Assembly (NCBI GenBank): GCA_003116995.1
Contig: BDSL01000043.1
Coordinates: forward strand, 124,001 to 188,000
Origin: Yamagishiella unicocca
Taxonomy: Eukaryota > Chlorophyta > Chlorophyceae > Chlamydomonadales > Volvocaceae
Length of the DNA stretch: 64,000 nucleotides
Reading direction: 5' to 3'
Shown: one piece after another, positions 23,161 to 38,539 of the stretch
Layout of the letters: the number at the start of each line of letters is the position of its first letter
Numbering within the stretch: the stretch's first letter is position 1
The notes under the pieces: model-generated
The model's input: the letters and a program-made list of their open reading frames with translations, nothing else
The model's database searches: none
What the model was told of the DNA's origin: nothing
Program-made: the position numbers and the translations under genes

Positions 23161-23987
23161 CTTCAATAATTATTGGATGAAAGCAAGTTGTTTACGAGGT
23201 TCCGCCCCTATTCGACGGTGGACTGTCGGCTCACGTCGAGCAATGTTTACTGGCACGCCCGTGAGACCCCGGCACGCGTCTGTCAAGAATCCAAGATGAG
23301 AAGGACTAAAAAAGCAGTTAAGCAGCTCACACATTACTTGTGAAAACCAATTTGCACAAATATGGCGGTTTGTACAACGAAAGGGGCACATGTCATACAT
23401 GGTCATATAGGCGCTGACCAAGTGTAGGAAATTCAAATCATTGTTCCCCTAAAGAATTTCAGTTACCTGCCAGGCCCGAAGTAGTAGTGCACGGTTTCAG
23501 AAATCGGTACAAACCGACCGCCGGCACACGGTGCTGTGCCAAAAATGCTTTCCCCTCCAGCATTTCAGCACAAACCGTGTGTGCCTCATCTGTATTAACG
23601 ACCACAGCGGCCTGCAACCGCCACGCCGCCAGCATCCGCACGACTAGCCAGAAACTGGCACCCCTGCACGTCTCCCTGGACCTAACTGTTGATAAAACCT
23701 GTACCCTCCGCAAAAATATAAGATCGGTACTGCAGGGAGAGCAGGGGCAATTCCCCCCTGCACCCCCAGCCCAGGGAAATATGCCGGGTCCTTAACGTCC
23801 GAGTACTACACTGCCGAGCGTGCACAGCCTTCTCGTAGCATAGCCGCCGTGACCCACACGTCCTGCTTCCACCGCACCGCCATGCGTTGCCCCCCCCCCG
23901 CTAGCTCCTGCTGCTCAGTAACGTATGCTTGTCTTCCAAAAACATAAAAAGGAGCCGTTCCGAAACGGTGCGAAACGCTGTATGCCG
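23161..23987. other. Spacer: promoter of lysine-rich gene and 3' UTR of plastid PDZ-like gene
   Basis: 827 bp. Both neighbours are on the minus strand, so this is downstream of one and upstream of the other. It is AT-richer near 23300-23460. No gene or repeat was recognised. Confidence 0.5.
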
Positions 23988-26900
23988 CTAGGGCGCAAAA
24001 ATGTCCATCGACGTGCCAACAGACTCCTTGGCCGGCCGCGGCCGCCGCCGCTCCAGAACCAGCGTCACGTCTCCGTCCTTGAACTCGCCCTTCTTGAGCG
24101 CCCCGCATATGGCCGACCACTTCTCCTTGTCGGCGCCGTACACAACCTGCGAGGGGGAGCAGACGACAGACGAACACGGCAGCGAGCCCTGTGCAGGTGG
24201 AAACGTACGTCCCAGTGCGCGCCCTGGGAGGCTACATAAGGCCCAACATGCATCCACCTGCCGCGCTCCCTCCCTCCACCGCTCCCTATCCGCCCTGCCT
24301 TCTGAGGTCATGGCGCAGTACGACTCATGGCGCAGTACGACGCGCAGTACGACCACGGCGTCACGCGGCGTCACGCGGCGCACTCACAATGTGCCTCTCC
24401 GGTGGAACCGCGCCAAACAGCGCGCGGGTGGGGTAGACGAAGTTGGTAGCCGTTACGGCCCGGAGGGTGTCCCCGGGCAGCACGGCGTCCTTGGCCAGGT
24501 CGGAGTTGAGGGATGCCCTCTGCGCTCCAGGGAGGGAGTCGGAGGGCGGATGAGGCGGGGTTCGTGCTGCTGGGAGGCACTGATGGCCTCGATGAACATA
24601 CCGGTGGGTTAGGGTTCGTTTGCGGGAGGGGGAGGTGTGCAGATGGCCGCGACAGCGGGTGCGGGTGAGCATCCAGGATGACGGGCGCGGGATGATGGAG
24701 GGGCCTCCTTGCCCCCATTACATGACATAACATGACATAACATGACATAACATGACATAACATGATATAACATGATATGACGTGACATGACGTGATATGA
24801 CGTGATATGACGTGATATGACGTGATATGACGTGACAGCAACCACGCCGCGAGGGCGGCAACGGTTTGTGGAAACAGATGACTGGAGAGTGACTGGAGGA
24901 GGAGTCGGGAAGGAGGAACGGCAAAGGGCCGCAAACAAGGTTACTCGGCGCCCACTTTGGGGTTAGAGGAAGTGCGATCTCAAACGAGAGCCTCCCACCT
25001 CTACGCCCGGTGTGGACGCTGATTGCATATCAGCACGCGCAGGAGAGTACGCCGTTTGCCGTCATCACACAGGGAGAGGGTACAATGTTCCCACCACACA
25101 CACGGTTATCGCTTTGGAGCGCGTTTCTACGTAGAGAGAGAGGTGCTTTCTTTCTTTGGCCAACACACTCTCGCAGAGCGGTGCCGCACCTTGCGCCGCT
25201 GGTCCGCGTTGGTGCCCTCAATCAGGTCAACGACGGTTGCCCGCTTGAACCTCTCGTCGTACTCGAGTACGACACCCAGCGGCCGAGGAAGCGTGACGGT
25301 CAGGATGTCGGACGGTACGGGCAGCGCGCGCGCGAAGACGAAGGTCCTGCCGGAGTCCCACAGCGCGAGGGCCCCACCGCGAGAAATCGAGGATGCAGGA
25401 GGAGGAGGAGGAGGAGGAGCCCGAAACGGGCAGATTGGGGCTCATGTGGGCCCTAAATCCGGAGCCAACTGGTGGCCGGCGCAGTGACAACTGCATTCAG
25501 CCGCCTCTCACTCTAAAGCTCTTGACCCCACATCCGCTGACCCATGGCGGTGGAGTGGATACCTCACCTGAGCTGCTTCGCCGCCACAGGCCCTACCGCG
25601 ATTCGCACTCGCTCGCCCTCGTACGACTCGTCCACCGGCCACGGCGTGTAGCTGATGGGCCGGTAGGCTAGCTCGCCCTGGAAGGGACCAAAGATCAGGC
25701 GAGGCGGGGAGTGGCGTTGGGAGCGTTATGTGAGAAGTGACGACACCGGTTGCGTTGGTTTTCCGATGGTTGTAGTGATGGCGGTGGTTGATTGGTTGCG
25801 GCAGTTGCAATCATCATGGTGATGGTAGCGGGTAGTTTTCGCTTTAGTTCCGTTTGGCCGTTGTTTTGGTTGCAACTCCCAACAGTCTGGAAGTCCACTC
25901 ATGGCGACAAGCATCGATCACGGCGGTGGTGGCCGCGGCGTACATGTACGGCACGTACGTACGTTCTTATCGCGCTCCGGAGTCACGCCCTCTGGCGCCT
26001 CGAAGCGGGTGCCGGTGGCGCTGTCCTCAAACACCCGCCCGCTGGCGATGAGCTCGGGGGGCGGCGGCCGCAGCGCGACAGCCGCCGCCACCGCGGCCAC
26101 GATCAGCGGCACGGACAGCGCTATGAGGAATGCACGGTCGGTAGCTTCCTGGCACGCCTGGGGAAAGGGGTGGCAGGGCAGGGCGACCAGGGGAGTTACA
26201 AGTAAAGAACCGGTAACTCGACTGGGGTAATGTAGTTGGTGCATAGCCTTCATACTTCGGAACCAGGGGAAGGGTGGCAGGGCAGGGCGACCAGGGGAAG
26301 GGGGTGGCAGTGCAGGGCGACCAGGGGAAGTGTGGCAGGGCAGGGCGACCAGGGGAAGGGTGGCAGGGCAGGGCGACCAGGGGATGCGCATGGAGGCTGC
26401 AGAAGCGCGCCGCATGTGCTGTGTGGTGGGGATGGAAGAGGAAGGGAAATGAACGTCCGAGGACTCAAGGCTGCTGGTGAGCGCTCGCAACGCCTTCCTG
26501 CGATGATGATCCCGCGCTGAGCGCGGCGCACGGCATGGAAAAGAGCGGCGCGGCGCTGTACGTCGGCCAACTATGTACGGCCCGCACAGTACGACCCGCA
26601 CAGTAACAACCATACCGTCTGCGGCTACAAACAAATATTGGCGGGACTCCAGGGAGGGGCGTGAGGTGGTGCTGCGTGCTGTGGGCGGAGTGAGCCTGGT
26701 GGTGGCAGCGCCAGGACGCCAGCATAGTGTTTACGCAGAGCCTTCGGAACCGAAGGTTTCTCCGCCACAGTCGTATTCCCAATACACCCACCTCGCTGAA
26801 GCATACGGGGGATACGAACGCCGTGAGGACTAGCTCCACCGCGTGTTGGGCTGCTGCGACTGCGTGGGGCCTTATGGCTTGCCTGGCGCTCTGTCGCTTT

Positions 26901-27016
26901 GGGCGGCAACGCCCGGACGCGGCGACTGCGGTCGGCCAGGTGATTGGGCTGACCAAGTTCGTTCGCCGGATTGGAGGCGCGCACAGTTGCGGCGACGCCA
27001 CCGCTGTGGATGCCAT
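23988..27016 (-). CDS. Plastid-targeted membrane protein with PDZ-like domain
   Basis: Predicted 325 aa in six exons on the minus strand: 27016-26792, 26157-25963, 25677-25568, 25346-25190, 24519-24388 and 24146-23988. All phases match, and it ends in TAG. The first 75 residues (MASTAVASPQLCAPPIRRTN..., many Ala/Ser/Arg, almost no acid) look like a chloroplast transit peptide. Exon 2 holds one membrane span (LIALSVPLIVAAVAAAVAL, about residues 85-104). Exons 4-5 contain VTLPRPLGVVLEYDE, VVDLIEGTNADQ and LPGDTLRAVT, the pattern of a PDZ-type fold (GVVLE carboxylate-binding loop, then PGD before the last strands) as found in plant and algal plastid proteins of unknown role. The C-terminus continues the domain (GDVTLVLERR). 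Inferred role: thylakoid or envelope protein binding a partner's C-terminus. It shares a 307-bp upstream interval with ALG2. Confidence 0.75.
24719..24837. repeat. 10-bp minisatellite (ACATGACATA type)
   Basis: About twelve copies of a 10-bp unit that changes along the array from ACATGACATA to ACGTGATATG, in the intron between exons 4 and 5 of the PDZ-like gene. The gradual unit change suggests local expansion in blocks. Confidence 0.9.
26160..26390. repeat. GGCAGGGCGACCAGGGGA minisatellite
   Basis: Five or so copies of a unit with core GGCAGGGCAGGGCGACCAGG, in the first intron of the PDZ-like gene, with one copy separated from the main block (near 26175). Confidence 0.85.
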
Positions 27017-27323
27017 AACGGACGTGTGGCGCGACGAGGCGCGAATCGACGATGCGAGCCGCAGCTGCTTAGGTCGCCAGCACCTGACAATGCGCTAACG
27101 GTGCTTTACGTTTCAGTATAGCTCGAATGCTACCGACTCCACTCTCTATACGAAGCTCCGAAGCCCCGACTTGCAGCTGTACGTCGCTTTGACCGTGACA
27201 AGGAGCTCATATCCTACTTAAGTTAAGTAACTCGCGTGCATATCAGAACCCTGCCCGCCTTAACCCGTCATGTTTCTTCCATTGTGGAGTTGACGATTTC
27301 ACGGAAAATTACTATTCATTCCG
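27017..27323. promoter_or_regulatory. ALG2: Divergent promoter shared by PDZ-like gene and ALG2
   Basis: Only 307 bp separate the two opposed start codons, and this interval must include both 5' UTRs and promoters. It is AT-richer than the exons. No TATA box is obvious. Confidence 0.6.
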
Positions 27324-30392
<3,069 letters not shown>

Positions 30393-32436
30393 GGTGAGGT
30401 AGGCACAGCTGAGGGGGGTCTCGTGGGTCTCGTGGAGACTGGGCAGGACGGGGTAGTTGGGGAGATTGGTGAGTTGGTGAAGTTCTGTCGGGGACTTGAA
30501 GGTTGGTGACAGGGTGACAGGGTGCATTTTAAAGGAATGGCGTTGGGGGCAGTGCGTCGCGGGAACGGGGCCCGGTGGCCGAAGAGGGGTAGAGAGAGGG
30601 GTAGGGAAGGAAGAAGACGGGGTTGCGCGTGGGAGCAGGTGGTGGGAAACCGGAGGTGGCTGTGTGTGGTGGTGGGCGTAATGCGAGGGGATGTGGGCAG
30701 GTGACGGAGGCGGTGGGTGGTGCGGAGCAGCAGTCTGTCTACTGTTTTCCGTGCATGGGCGGCGGTGCGCTTCAGCGTTTTGGGACGGCATACATGGGAC
30801 CCAGGTGGCGCAACGGCGGGCAGATCTTCGTGCTGGCTCCGGGGCAGCGCAACCCCAGGCCGTACCCGGAGGAGGGGACGTGAAGCACTGCCCTGAGGGG
30901 CCGTCGGAGGCGGGTGTGGGCGAGGGGGAAGGGGATTGCGAGGAAGACCCGTGGAGGGGAAGGGGGAGGGGAGGTGGAGGTGGAGGATATATATATCCCG
31001 TAAATGCTCGCTAGGGGTGCGTTTACTAGGCTCTCGACGAGCAACATGGTGTGATTGCCGTACATGGCGACTAGGCGACGACGGGACCCGCCGTCAAAGG
31101 CTCCGGAATAGGAGCCTTACTGCAAGGGTCAATTGGTGACGGCTGTGGGCTGTTCCCTCGGCTGGGAAATGTTAGCCTTGGCACGACAACCCACGGACGG
31201 AGTGGTGGCTGTGGCGCCGCGGCGGCTGTGGCGCCGGCGGTTCTTTCCCGCGACGGCAGCGCAGTGTGCTGGTGCAAGCGCTATGCGTGTTTTACCTCGA
31301 CGCTGGCGCCCTCACACGGGTCCTCAATGACCTCACGGCCCCGTTCAGTGGTTCCTAACTTCATTCGACCGCCACATCCTCCGGCCCGTCGCTCCCTTCG
31401 TGTTGGTTTTCGTGCTGGTTTTCCTGTCTCTCGCTGCAGCCGCGCGAGCCCCGCCAGCATCCTCGACGGCCTCTTTTGTTGGCACACGCATTCGCTGATG
31501 GTGAGCTGAAGGTGACATGGGATCTTCCCAAAGCTGGGCCCGTGCGAATAAAGGAGAAGTAACGTGCTCGTTTAAATTCTTCACAGTTACAGGGGCGCAG
31601 GCGTCAGGCCAGAGCACGGCCCCGCCTTTGCGTCACCACCACACAAACGCACCTCCCACCTGGGCAGGCACCACACAAACAAACATGGATAACCGTTCTT
31701 TTCAGCTCTTCCGAGAGGCCGAAGCAGTGTCATTGACCATCGCCCTGCATGCCCTCACAGGTCCGGGCCCCCTCCCCGTGGGTGCGGGCGCGCCAGCTCG
31801 AGACGTGGTTGTCGGGGATAGGCCAGCCGCAACCCACGTACCCAGCCACAACCCATCGCAGACTCCTATGAGAATCCGCGCTGGGAGGCGCCCCCACGCG
31901 GTGTCTATACTCCTGTTGCAACTCCATCCTCCAGCCTCAGCCAGCCTCGTGTGGTGAGTTAGGTGAGGTCGGGTTTATAGCTGGGCAGGCAGCCTACCAG
32001 GGGCGCGAGTCGCAAAGCCTCCCTCTCGTCCTCGCCGGTCGGTCTGCCCCCGATTATGGGCACGACGCATGCGGCGGCGCGACGCAGGGCGCAGCACATG
32101 ATCAATCCGGTCAATCAATTATTGTAGGTCAGGTCGTTGCGAGGAGCAGGATACGGGCCTCGCCGCACAGCCAAAGCGCCATCGCGGCTGCGTTGTCTCC
32201 CGTCCTCGCGAGTCGAGCAGAGGGTAACACAAGCTCGCTTAGCCACCCCACTTCAAATGCCGAGCATTGCAGCCGGCTGGTTGGTGGTAATGGGGCTTCA
32301 GCTCGCGCCGGCGCCGGTTCTGGCACTGGCTTGACCTGAGGCCCAAGCGACGTGAGAACCTGTGGGTTCCCCCCGCAAGCTGCGGTGCCCGGGGGCCCCG
32401 CCCGTCCTGGCGGGGCTCTCCCTTTGGCCCCCGCGC
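30393..32436. other. Convergent spacer between ALG2 and KAS I, no gene seen
   Basis: About 2 kb of GC-rich sequence. Plus-strand TTACA near 31585 (TGTAA on the minus strand) may be the poly(A) signal of the KAS gene. No coding signal with splice support was found. Confidence 0.5.
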
Positions 32437-33148
32437 TTACGCGCGGAAGGGCGCGAACACAACGGCGGAGTTGTGGCCTCCGAAGCCGAACGAGTTCGAG
32501 AGCGCGGCCGTGATCTGTGGGGAGGGAGGTAAGGGTAGGCGCGGGGTGTGGGGCGGGGTCGCGTCAGGGGAGTTGCACGCGGGATGGGGCAGGAAGGGCG
32601 GACGTGATTGCCCGTTGGGGGCACCAGCAACGGAGCAACAGTCGCCTACCCCGAGCGGTTGCACCTCGGCCGCCAGTCCCTTTTCGCCCTCCGCACTCGA
32701 ACAACGACGTGATACCACAGTTACAAACGCATCAAACACACCGGCATGCTCAGGCCCCAACCCCGCACCCTCACCAACTCCATTCGGCCTGCTCACCTGG
32801 TGCTGCTTCTTCTCGTTGGGCACCGTGTCGATGCCGGCGACCTCCTCAATCAGGTTTTGCTGATTGAGGGTGGGGTGCACCCAGCCGGTCTCAATGGCCT
32901 GCGGCCGCGGAGTGGGGGGCCGGGGGCAGGTGAGGAGGAGCCGGCGCAAGCGAGGCAGAGCTGGTGGTGAGGGGCGATGCCGGGACGTGTTTGGGTGCGT
33001 GCACGATTTGGTCATAACGTATCGCGAGCTGAAGGCTGAAGGCGAGGTCCAAGGCTTGGGTGCCTTGTTGACAAGTCGGAAAATGTTTGCTGTAGTATGC
33101 CAGGCGAGGGGAGGAGATCGAAGGGAGCTCGTCCCCGTGGCGTATAAG

Positions 33149-33213
<65 letters not shown>

Positions 33214-36200
33214 CAGCCACACACCCACCTTGAGGGTGGCAATTGCCTCCACACCGGCGGCGGCGCCCAGGCAGTGTCCGATCATGGACTTGGTGCCGTT
33301 CATCTTGAGGTGGCTGGTGTTCGTGAACACCTTCTTGACGGCCTTTACCTCCGCGATGTCGCCGACCAGGGTGCTGAGCGATTGGGGAAAGAGGGAGGGA
33401 GAGCAGGACGGGTTAGGTGGCAAGGTTGGACGGGTAAGGTGGCAAGGTTGGGCGGGTTAGGTGGCAAGGTTGGACGGGTTAGGTGGCAAGGTTGGACGGG
33501 TTAGGTGGCAAGGTTGGACGGGTTAGGTGGCAAGGTTGGACGGGTTAGGTGGCAAGGTTGGGTGGTTAGTCAGGGCACTGCAGCTCCCTTCGTCGCCGAG
33601 CCATGCCTGTTGCAGCTGTTGATACCCCCACAAACCCCTCGCCGCCTTCCAGCCCACACCGTCCCCTGCCTCACCACTCGCCCATCCTTGTTGACTCTCC
33701 CCGTCCCCCTCCCTTTTCAACGCGCAAGCATGCCCATTAACCAGCTCGGATACATACATACACACACACCCTCGCGGCAACTTAACACTTCCCTTCACGG
33801 AGTGAAACCAGCGGCAAGCCAACACATACACACACTCACATACACAGCATATTTAAAACACTCACATACACACACCCTCACACACTCACGCATAAATACA
33901 CACACGCATTGGCACATCCCCACAGTCACACAGATGTACACATACGCACCTGGTGGCGTGCGCGTTGATGTAGTTGATCTGCTCGCGGTCGATGCGCGAA
34001 TCCCGCAGCGCCAGCTCAATGCAGGTCGACACGCCCAGGCCGTCGGCCCGCGGGTCGGTCATGTGGTGCGCGTCGCACGTGACGGCGCCTCCCAGGTACT
34101 CGCCGTAGATCTTGGCGCCGCGCTTCATCGCGTGCTCCAGCGACTCCATCACGAGCACACCGGCGCCCTCGCCCATCACGAAGCCGTCACGATCGCAGTC
34201 CCACGGCCGGGACGCCTTGACGGGCTCGTCGTTGCGGGTGGACAGCGCGCGGCAGGCCACGAAGCCGCCCAGCCCGACGGGGATGATAGGCGCCTCGCTG
34301 CCGCCGGCAATCATGACGTCGGCGTCGCCGTTGCGGATGTGGTTGGCGGCGGCAACGAAGGCGTAGTTGGCGGTGGCGCAGGCGGTGGAGATCGAGTAGT
34401 TGGGGCCCATGAAGCCCTGCGGTGATTGGCGGTGGGGAGGTGGACACGGTCGGGGGTTGGGCAGGTATACACCAGATACACATGCATGCTGCCCGCCTTT
34501 CCTTACTCCCTTGTACGCTCGCGGTGCCCCGACCGACCCACCGACCCACCGACCCACCGACCGATAACATCCCCGCGACGCTTTCCATCCGCCGCGCTGC
34601 TCCTGCCCCTGCCCCTCGCGCCGACGTGATGGGTGGCCCAATCTAAACCTCCCTGGGCCCACCTGGTCAATCCTGCCCTCCCTGGACCCACCTGGTCAAT
34701 GGCCAGCAGCGCGCCGCCCATGTTGGTGATGGCGTAGGGGATGAAGAAGGGCGAGATCTTCTTGTAGCCCTTCTGGACGAGGTTCGACACACCTGGGGGC
34801 GAAAGGGTGGGGGGCCAGGGGGAGGGCGGTGTTGAGGTAGGGCTGCGCGGGTGTGGTGCGGTCGGTTCAGGCGGGTGTGCTGGCACAGCACATCCATGGT
34901 TGGGGTCGGAGAGGCTTCGTGGCAGGCGGCGAAGGGCGGTATCAGGAGGAGCTGCATGACCTCGAATGGGACGGAGCGCAGGCTACGCAGTTTACGAGGG
35001 GGTGGGCGGGAAAGCGCGCTGGCGTGGAAGCTGGCGTTGACTAGGGTTGGGCGCCAAAGGGCTTCGGCAGGCGCCGAAGCTGATCCCACGAACACCTCCA
35101 TCCGCGCCTGCGCAATGCGAACCCCAGCCCTCGCCGCCCTCGCAACCACCACAACAGCGCGCTCTCCATCCTTGCCTGGCGGCCAAGCACCGGACTGCCC
35201 CTCCTGTTCTTGCTGCTCCTTGCGTTTAGCATGCGGTGCACAAGAGCCTTAGAACCCCTCCTAAACCTACGCCCGTGTTCCCTTCATCAGCATCTCCCCC
35301 TATTCTACAACGACGCCCCCTCCTCCCTCCCTTGCCTGCCCACTCTCACGCGTAGCACCATCCTATCAGCATCCGAAGCGTCCCACGAAAGCCCCTGCCC
35401 TTCCCCTGCCGCTTTCCCCACGGGTATTCCCCCCCTGACCCTACAACTACAACCCCCACACTGCGACCCAACCAATACTCCGCCCCCCTGACCGGAATGT
35501 CCTCCAGCGCGCTTCCTCCGCCCATCCCCTGGCTGTGAGTGGGGCTTCACCGCACAAACCTTCACCTCCCTACCAGGAAGAGGCCCTCTGACCCACATGG
35601 CCGCTCAGTCCAACCCCGAGAGAGACCTCCCGAATCCTCATCCCTCGGCTTTCCCAAGCCCCCAACCCCGCCTCGAACCCAGCCGCTCACACCCATCGCC
35701 TGCCCCCTTTCCCACAACATTACGCCCGTTCCCCTCCCCTCGCCACCCCTCCCCCTTCCCTCCCCTTCGCTCACCGTCCTGGAAGACCGACAGGCCGCCC
35801 ATACCGGTGCCCACCAGGATACCCACGCGGGTGGGGTCCAGCCCCTTGTAGCCCTCAGGGCAGCGCTCCTTCTCCAGACCAGCCATCACCAGGGCCTTCT
35901 TGCCGCTCACCTGCGGACCAAGTCAGAGAGGGGTGGTGGTGGTGGTGTGTGTGTGGAGGGAAGGGGGGAAACGGGTGAGCTGATAACGGGAGGGGAGGGG
36001 GTTTGGGGTGCGGACGAGCAGGGAGGGCGGGAGAGTCCGCATACGCTACCTCGGGCCGCTATCGTCACTGTTCATGACCAGTGGTCGCAGCCATTGCAAC
36101 CCTTACAGCACTTGCACGGTTGCAGCACCTGCACGGTTGCAGCACTTGCACGGTTGCAGCACTTGCACGGCCTCCATATGGTCGAATGCGGCCCAGTGCG

Positions 36201-37820
36201 CACTGGTATCGGTGGTGCCGAGGGTCCAATACACGGCCCAGTCGGCAGACAGTTCCCGCTCCACCCCCCCACCGACCCACCATGGTGTACTTGAGGCAGT
36301 CATCGTAGCGGCGGGCGTTCTTCTTGTCGATCAGGCTGTGGAGAGTGACCCGGGGGATGTGGGGGCGCGAGGGGAAGGGACCAGGTCGGCACGGTGGGGA
36401 CAGATCGATGGCGGATACGTGGACGGGGGGAAGGAGATACGTGGAGGGAGGGGAGGAGATCCTAGCGAGGCGGGGAGGCGAGCCACTTTGGTGGGCAAGT
36501 GAGGGTGGGGGGCTGGGTTTGGGTGGGCACCTGAGCCTCGTTTCGGGGCCGCAGCATCAGCGGACCCCAGTCCCCGGCCAAGTCGGCGCCACGCACCTGG
36601 TGCCCGGGCCTGTGTCCCGGATCCCCACTTCCTCTAACTGAGGGCGAGACCGGAGCAGCACCCAGGCGTCCTTCCCACATAGTAAGGGGAGAGCTGAGCC
36701 CCACGCATCACGAGGACTGCGACCACACATGGACGGACCGAATTTTCGCAATACCCGGACTTCTGCTTACAACCCCAAAACGAGCCGGATGAAGTGCATG
36801 GCGGCCGAGCCCACGTGATGTGGGTTGCGGTGGGACCGCAGTGGAAGGGGAATGCTGGCTGCAGGGCAGTGGCGGTTGTGTGGTGAGTGGTGGACGGGTG
36901 TTTTCGCCTTGTTCCTCAAATGGGACAGAACAGGTAAGGCAGTCCTTCCCGTCACTGAAATGCATCCGCAGGGAGGGAGGATGATATGCTGACGCAGGAT
37001 CCCTCTCGGAGATGGTGGGGGTGGTCAATAGGCGTACACGCTGCTGAATCGCTAGCGTGATGATATAAAGGGGGGGAAGGTGGGGGCGCCCGGACAAGGG
37101 GCTCCACGCATGGGCATACAGGCAAAAGAGAACTGAATGAAGCAGCATCAGGAGTTAGAGAGTACACAGTGCTCGTCTCCAGATACAGCAACCCTTGAAC
37201 GCCGCCGGATGATCTTACGGCCAAGTGGGTAACGCTCGACAGCGGTAAGCGTCGGGACTTACCTCTCATCATCAAAGTTCTTGATCTGGGCAGCGAACCG
37301 AGTTGGGAACTCCGAGGCATCGAAGCGGTCGATCGCCGCGACACCGCTGACGCCGTCAAGCAGCCTGCGCGGAATGCCCATTTCCACGTAAGCACCGCAC
37401 CCAAATCCCTTTTCAACAGATATCAACTGCAGAGGTTGATGTAATATTCTCTGATATCACCAGATTCTTAAGGAATGATGAAACCATGCAAGCAAGCCGG
37501 ACCCAACTCACTTGCTGTAAAAGACGTCCGGGTCGTTTCCGTGAACGCTGCAGATCCCGATGCCAGTGATGACAATGCGCTGCTTGGCGTCGCGAGCAGT
37601 AGCGGCGGCCCGCACGGTGACGGAGCCTGCGAGCAACGTATGCGTTTCCGACTCAGCAGTCTAACGCTCGCGGCCAGACAGCGTCGCACGATAGGAACAA
37701 ATATAACTTAGATCAGCCATGCTTTGCCTTTGTTCTGAATACTTGCTACATACCGGCGCGGGCTGGCCGACGGGCCGCCGAGGCGCCACTGAAGGAGCGA
37801 ACGTGCTGGCCGAGCTGCAT
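32437..37820 (-). CDS. KAS1: Plastid beta-ketoacyl-ACP synthase I (KAS I)
   Basis: Condenses malonyl-ACP with growing acyl-ACP in plastid fatty-acid synthesis (mainly C4 to C16). Predicted 455 aa, ten exons on the minus strand: 37820-37754, 37626-37512, 37364-37263, 36335-36281, 35910-35775, 34792-34692, 34416-33950, 33373-33229, 32898-32797 and 32514-32437; every junction keeps frame. MQLGQHVRSFSGASAARRPA is an Arg/Ser/Ala-rich transit peptide, with a likely cleavage near VTVRAAA. The mature part begins RIVITGIGICSVHGNDPDVFY. The catalytic triad is visible: Cys205 in SISTACATANY, His345 in YINAHATS and His381 in SMIGHCLGAAAG. Spacings of 140 and 36 residues match FabB/FabF enzymes. The ending SNSFGFGGHNSAVVFAPFR is standard. 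KAS I rather than KAS II is chosen from the GGFVACRALS...RPWDCDRDGFV stretch and overall pattern. Introns are minisatellite-rich. Confidence 0.95.
33149..33213. repeat. (CAGC)n microsatellite
   Basis: About 15 uninterrupted CCAG/CAGC tetramers in a KAS I intron, close to the donor of the 33373-33229 exon. Confidence 0.95.
33412..33568. repeat. 22-bp minisatellite in a KAS I intron
   Basis: Seven copies of a 22-bp unit with core GGTTAGGTGGCAAGGTTGGA, starting about 40 bp from the acceptor of the 33373-33229 exon. Two units carry single-base changes. Confidence 0.95.
33750..33945. repeat. CACA-rich simple sequence
   Basis: Imperfect (AC)n/CACATACA tract in the KAS I intron just downstream (minus strand) of the 34416-33950 exon donor. 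Confidence 0.8.
36095..36175. repeat. 18-bp minisatellite (GCACTTGCACGGTTGCA)
   Basis: Four to five copies of GCA(C/G)(C/T)TGCACGGTTGCA in a KAS I intron. Confidence 0.9.
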
Positions 37821-38528
37821 TCCTGCTCAAGTCCGCGAACTGTGACCTCAATTGTGGCGGCTAAGCACACCTCCCTTTTGTTTATACCAAACAAAGAGTA
37901 GAGGAACGTCTTTTAACGGCAATTGTCGGTCTTTGTAGGTAAGCTGATCACATTGTACGGCACGGGTCTCCTCTTATCAGGCGTATCACGGCAATTAAAA
38001 ACAATGCCTCCTGATCACAGGTGTGCGTTGTCTTTGAACATATCGATGGGCTTCAATTGTGCTCAACAACGCCATGTTGACTACTTGACTTTCAGGGATT
38101 CAGACTGGCGTTGTGCACAATGCGGTTTCCAGGCGCTGCCTCGACATCATGCGAAACGTAGCTGGCATAGCGATCGAGAAATTGTATCCGCGGAGATCAT
38201 GCCGGCCTTCTTTTGTGACCTCGACCTCCCCCAGTTCTTACCCTTTCCTTGCCTGGCAACGCCTTCATGCCATGCGTCCCACGACTCTGTTGTGGTAGCA
38301 CAGCCGGTTTGGAACTTTGGTAGGAGGCTCTACCCTTGGCACGTTCCTTCCCGGGGGCTCCAAGGGTGGGGGTATGGGTCCGGGCGGGCAGGGGCGGGGC
38401 AGGGTCCTGCCGGGTATCCCCACACCTGCCGGACGTCGCCAGCACGCTCACCTCGTCTTGGCATGGAGTACCTTTGACACATCGTTGAATTAAGCTTATG
38501 TTCCCCCTAGATACCGGGGAATTCTGGT
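37821..38528. other. Upstream region of KAS I
   Basis: About 700 bp between the KAS I start and the LINE 3' end; presumably the KAS I promoter. An open frame on the plus strand (about 37923-38477) lacks an ATG at its start and any known domain, so it is not called. Confidence 0.5.
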
Positions 38529-38539
38529 TTCCAGACGCG
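38529..38539. repeat. Possible LINE target-site duplication, left copy
   Basis: TTCCAGACGCG, repeated exactly at 39328-39338 on the other side of the LINE fragment. Confidence 0.5.

Noticed and set aside
24371..24938. ORFs with HITSYHVISRH-like repeats
   Set aside because: Translation of the 10-bp intronic array opposite or within the PDZ-like gene; no start or splice support.
37923..38477. Plus-strand frame of 184 codons upstream of KAS I
   Set aside because: It begins with TTG rather than ATG, has no family match, and covers the presumed KAS I promoter.
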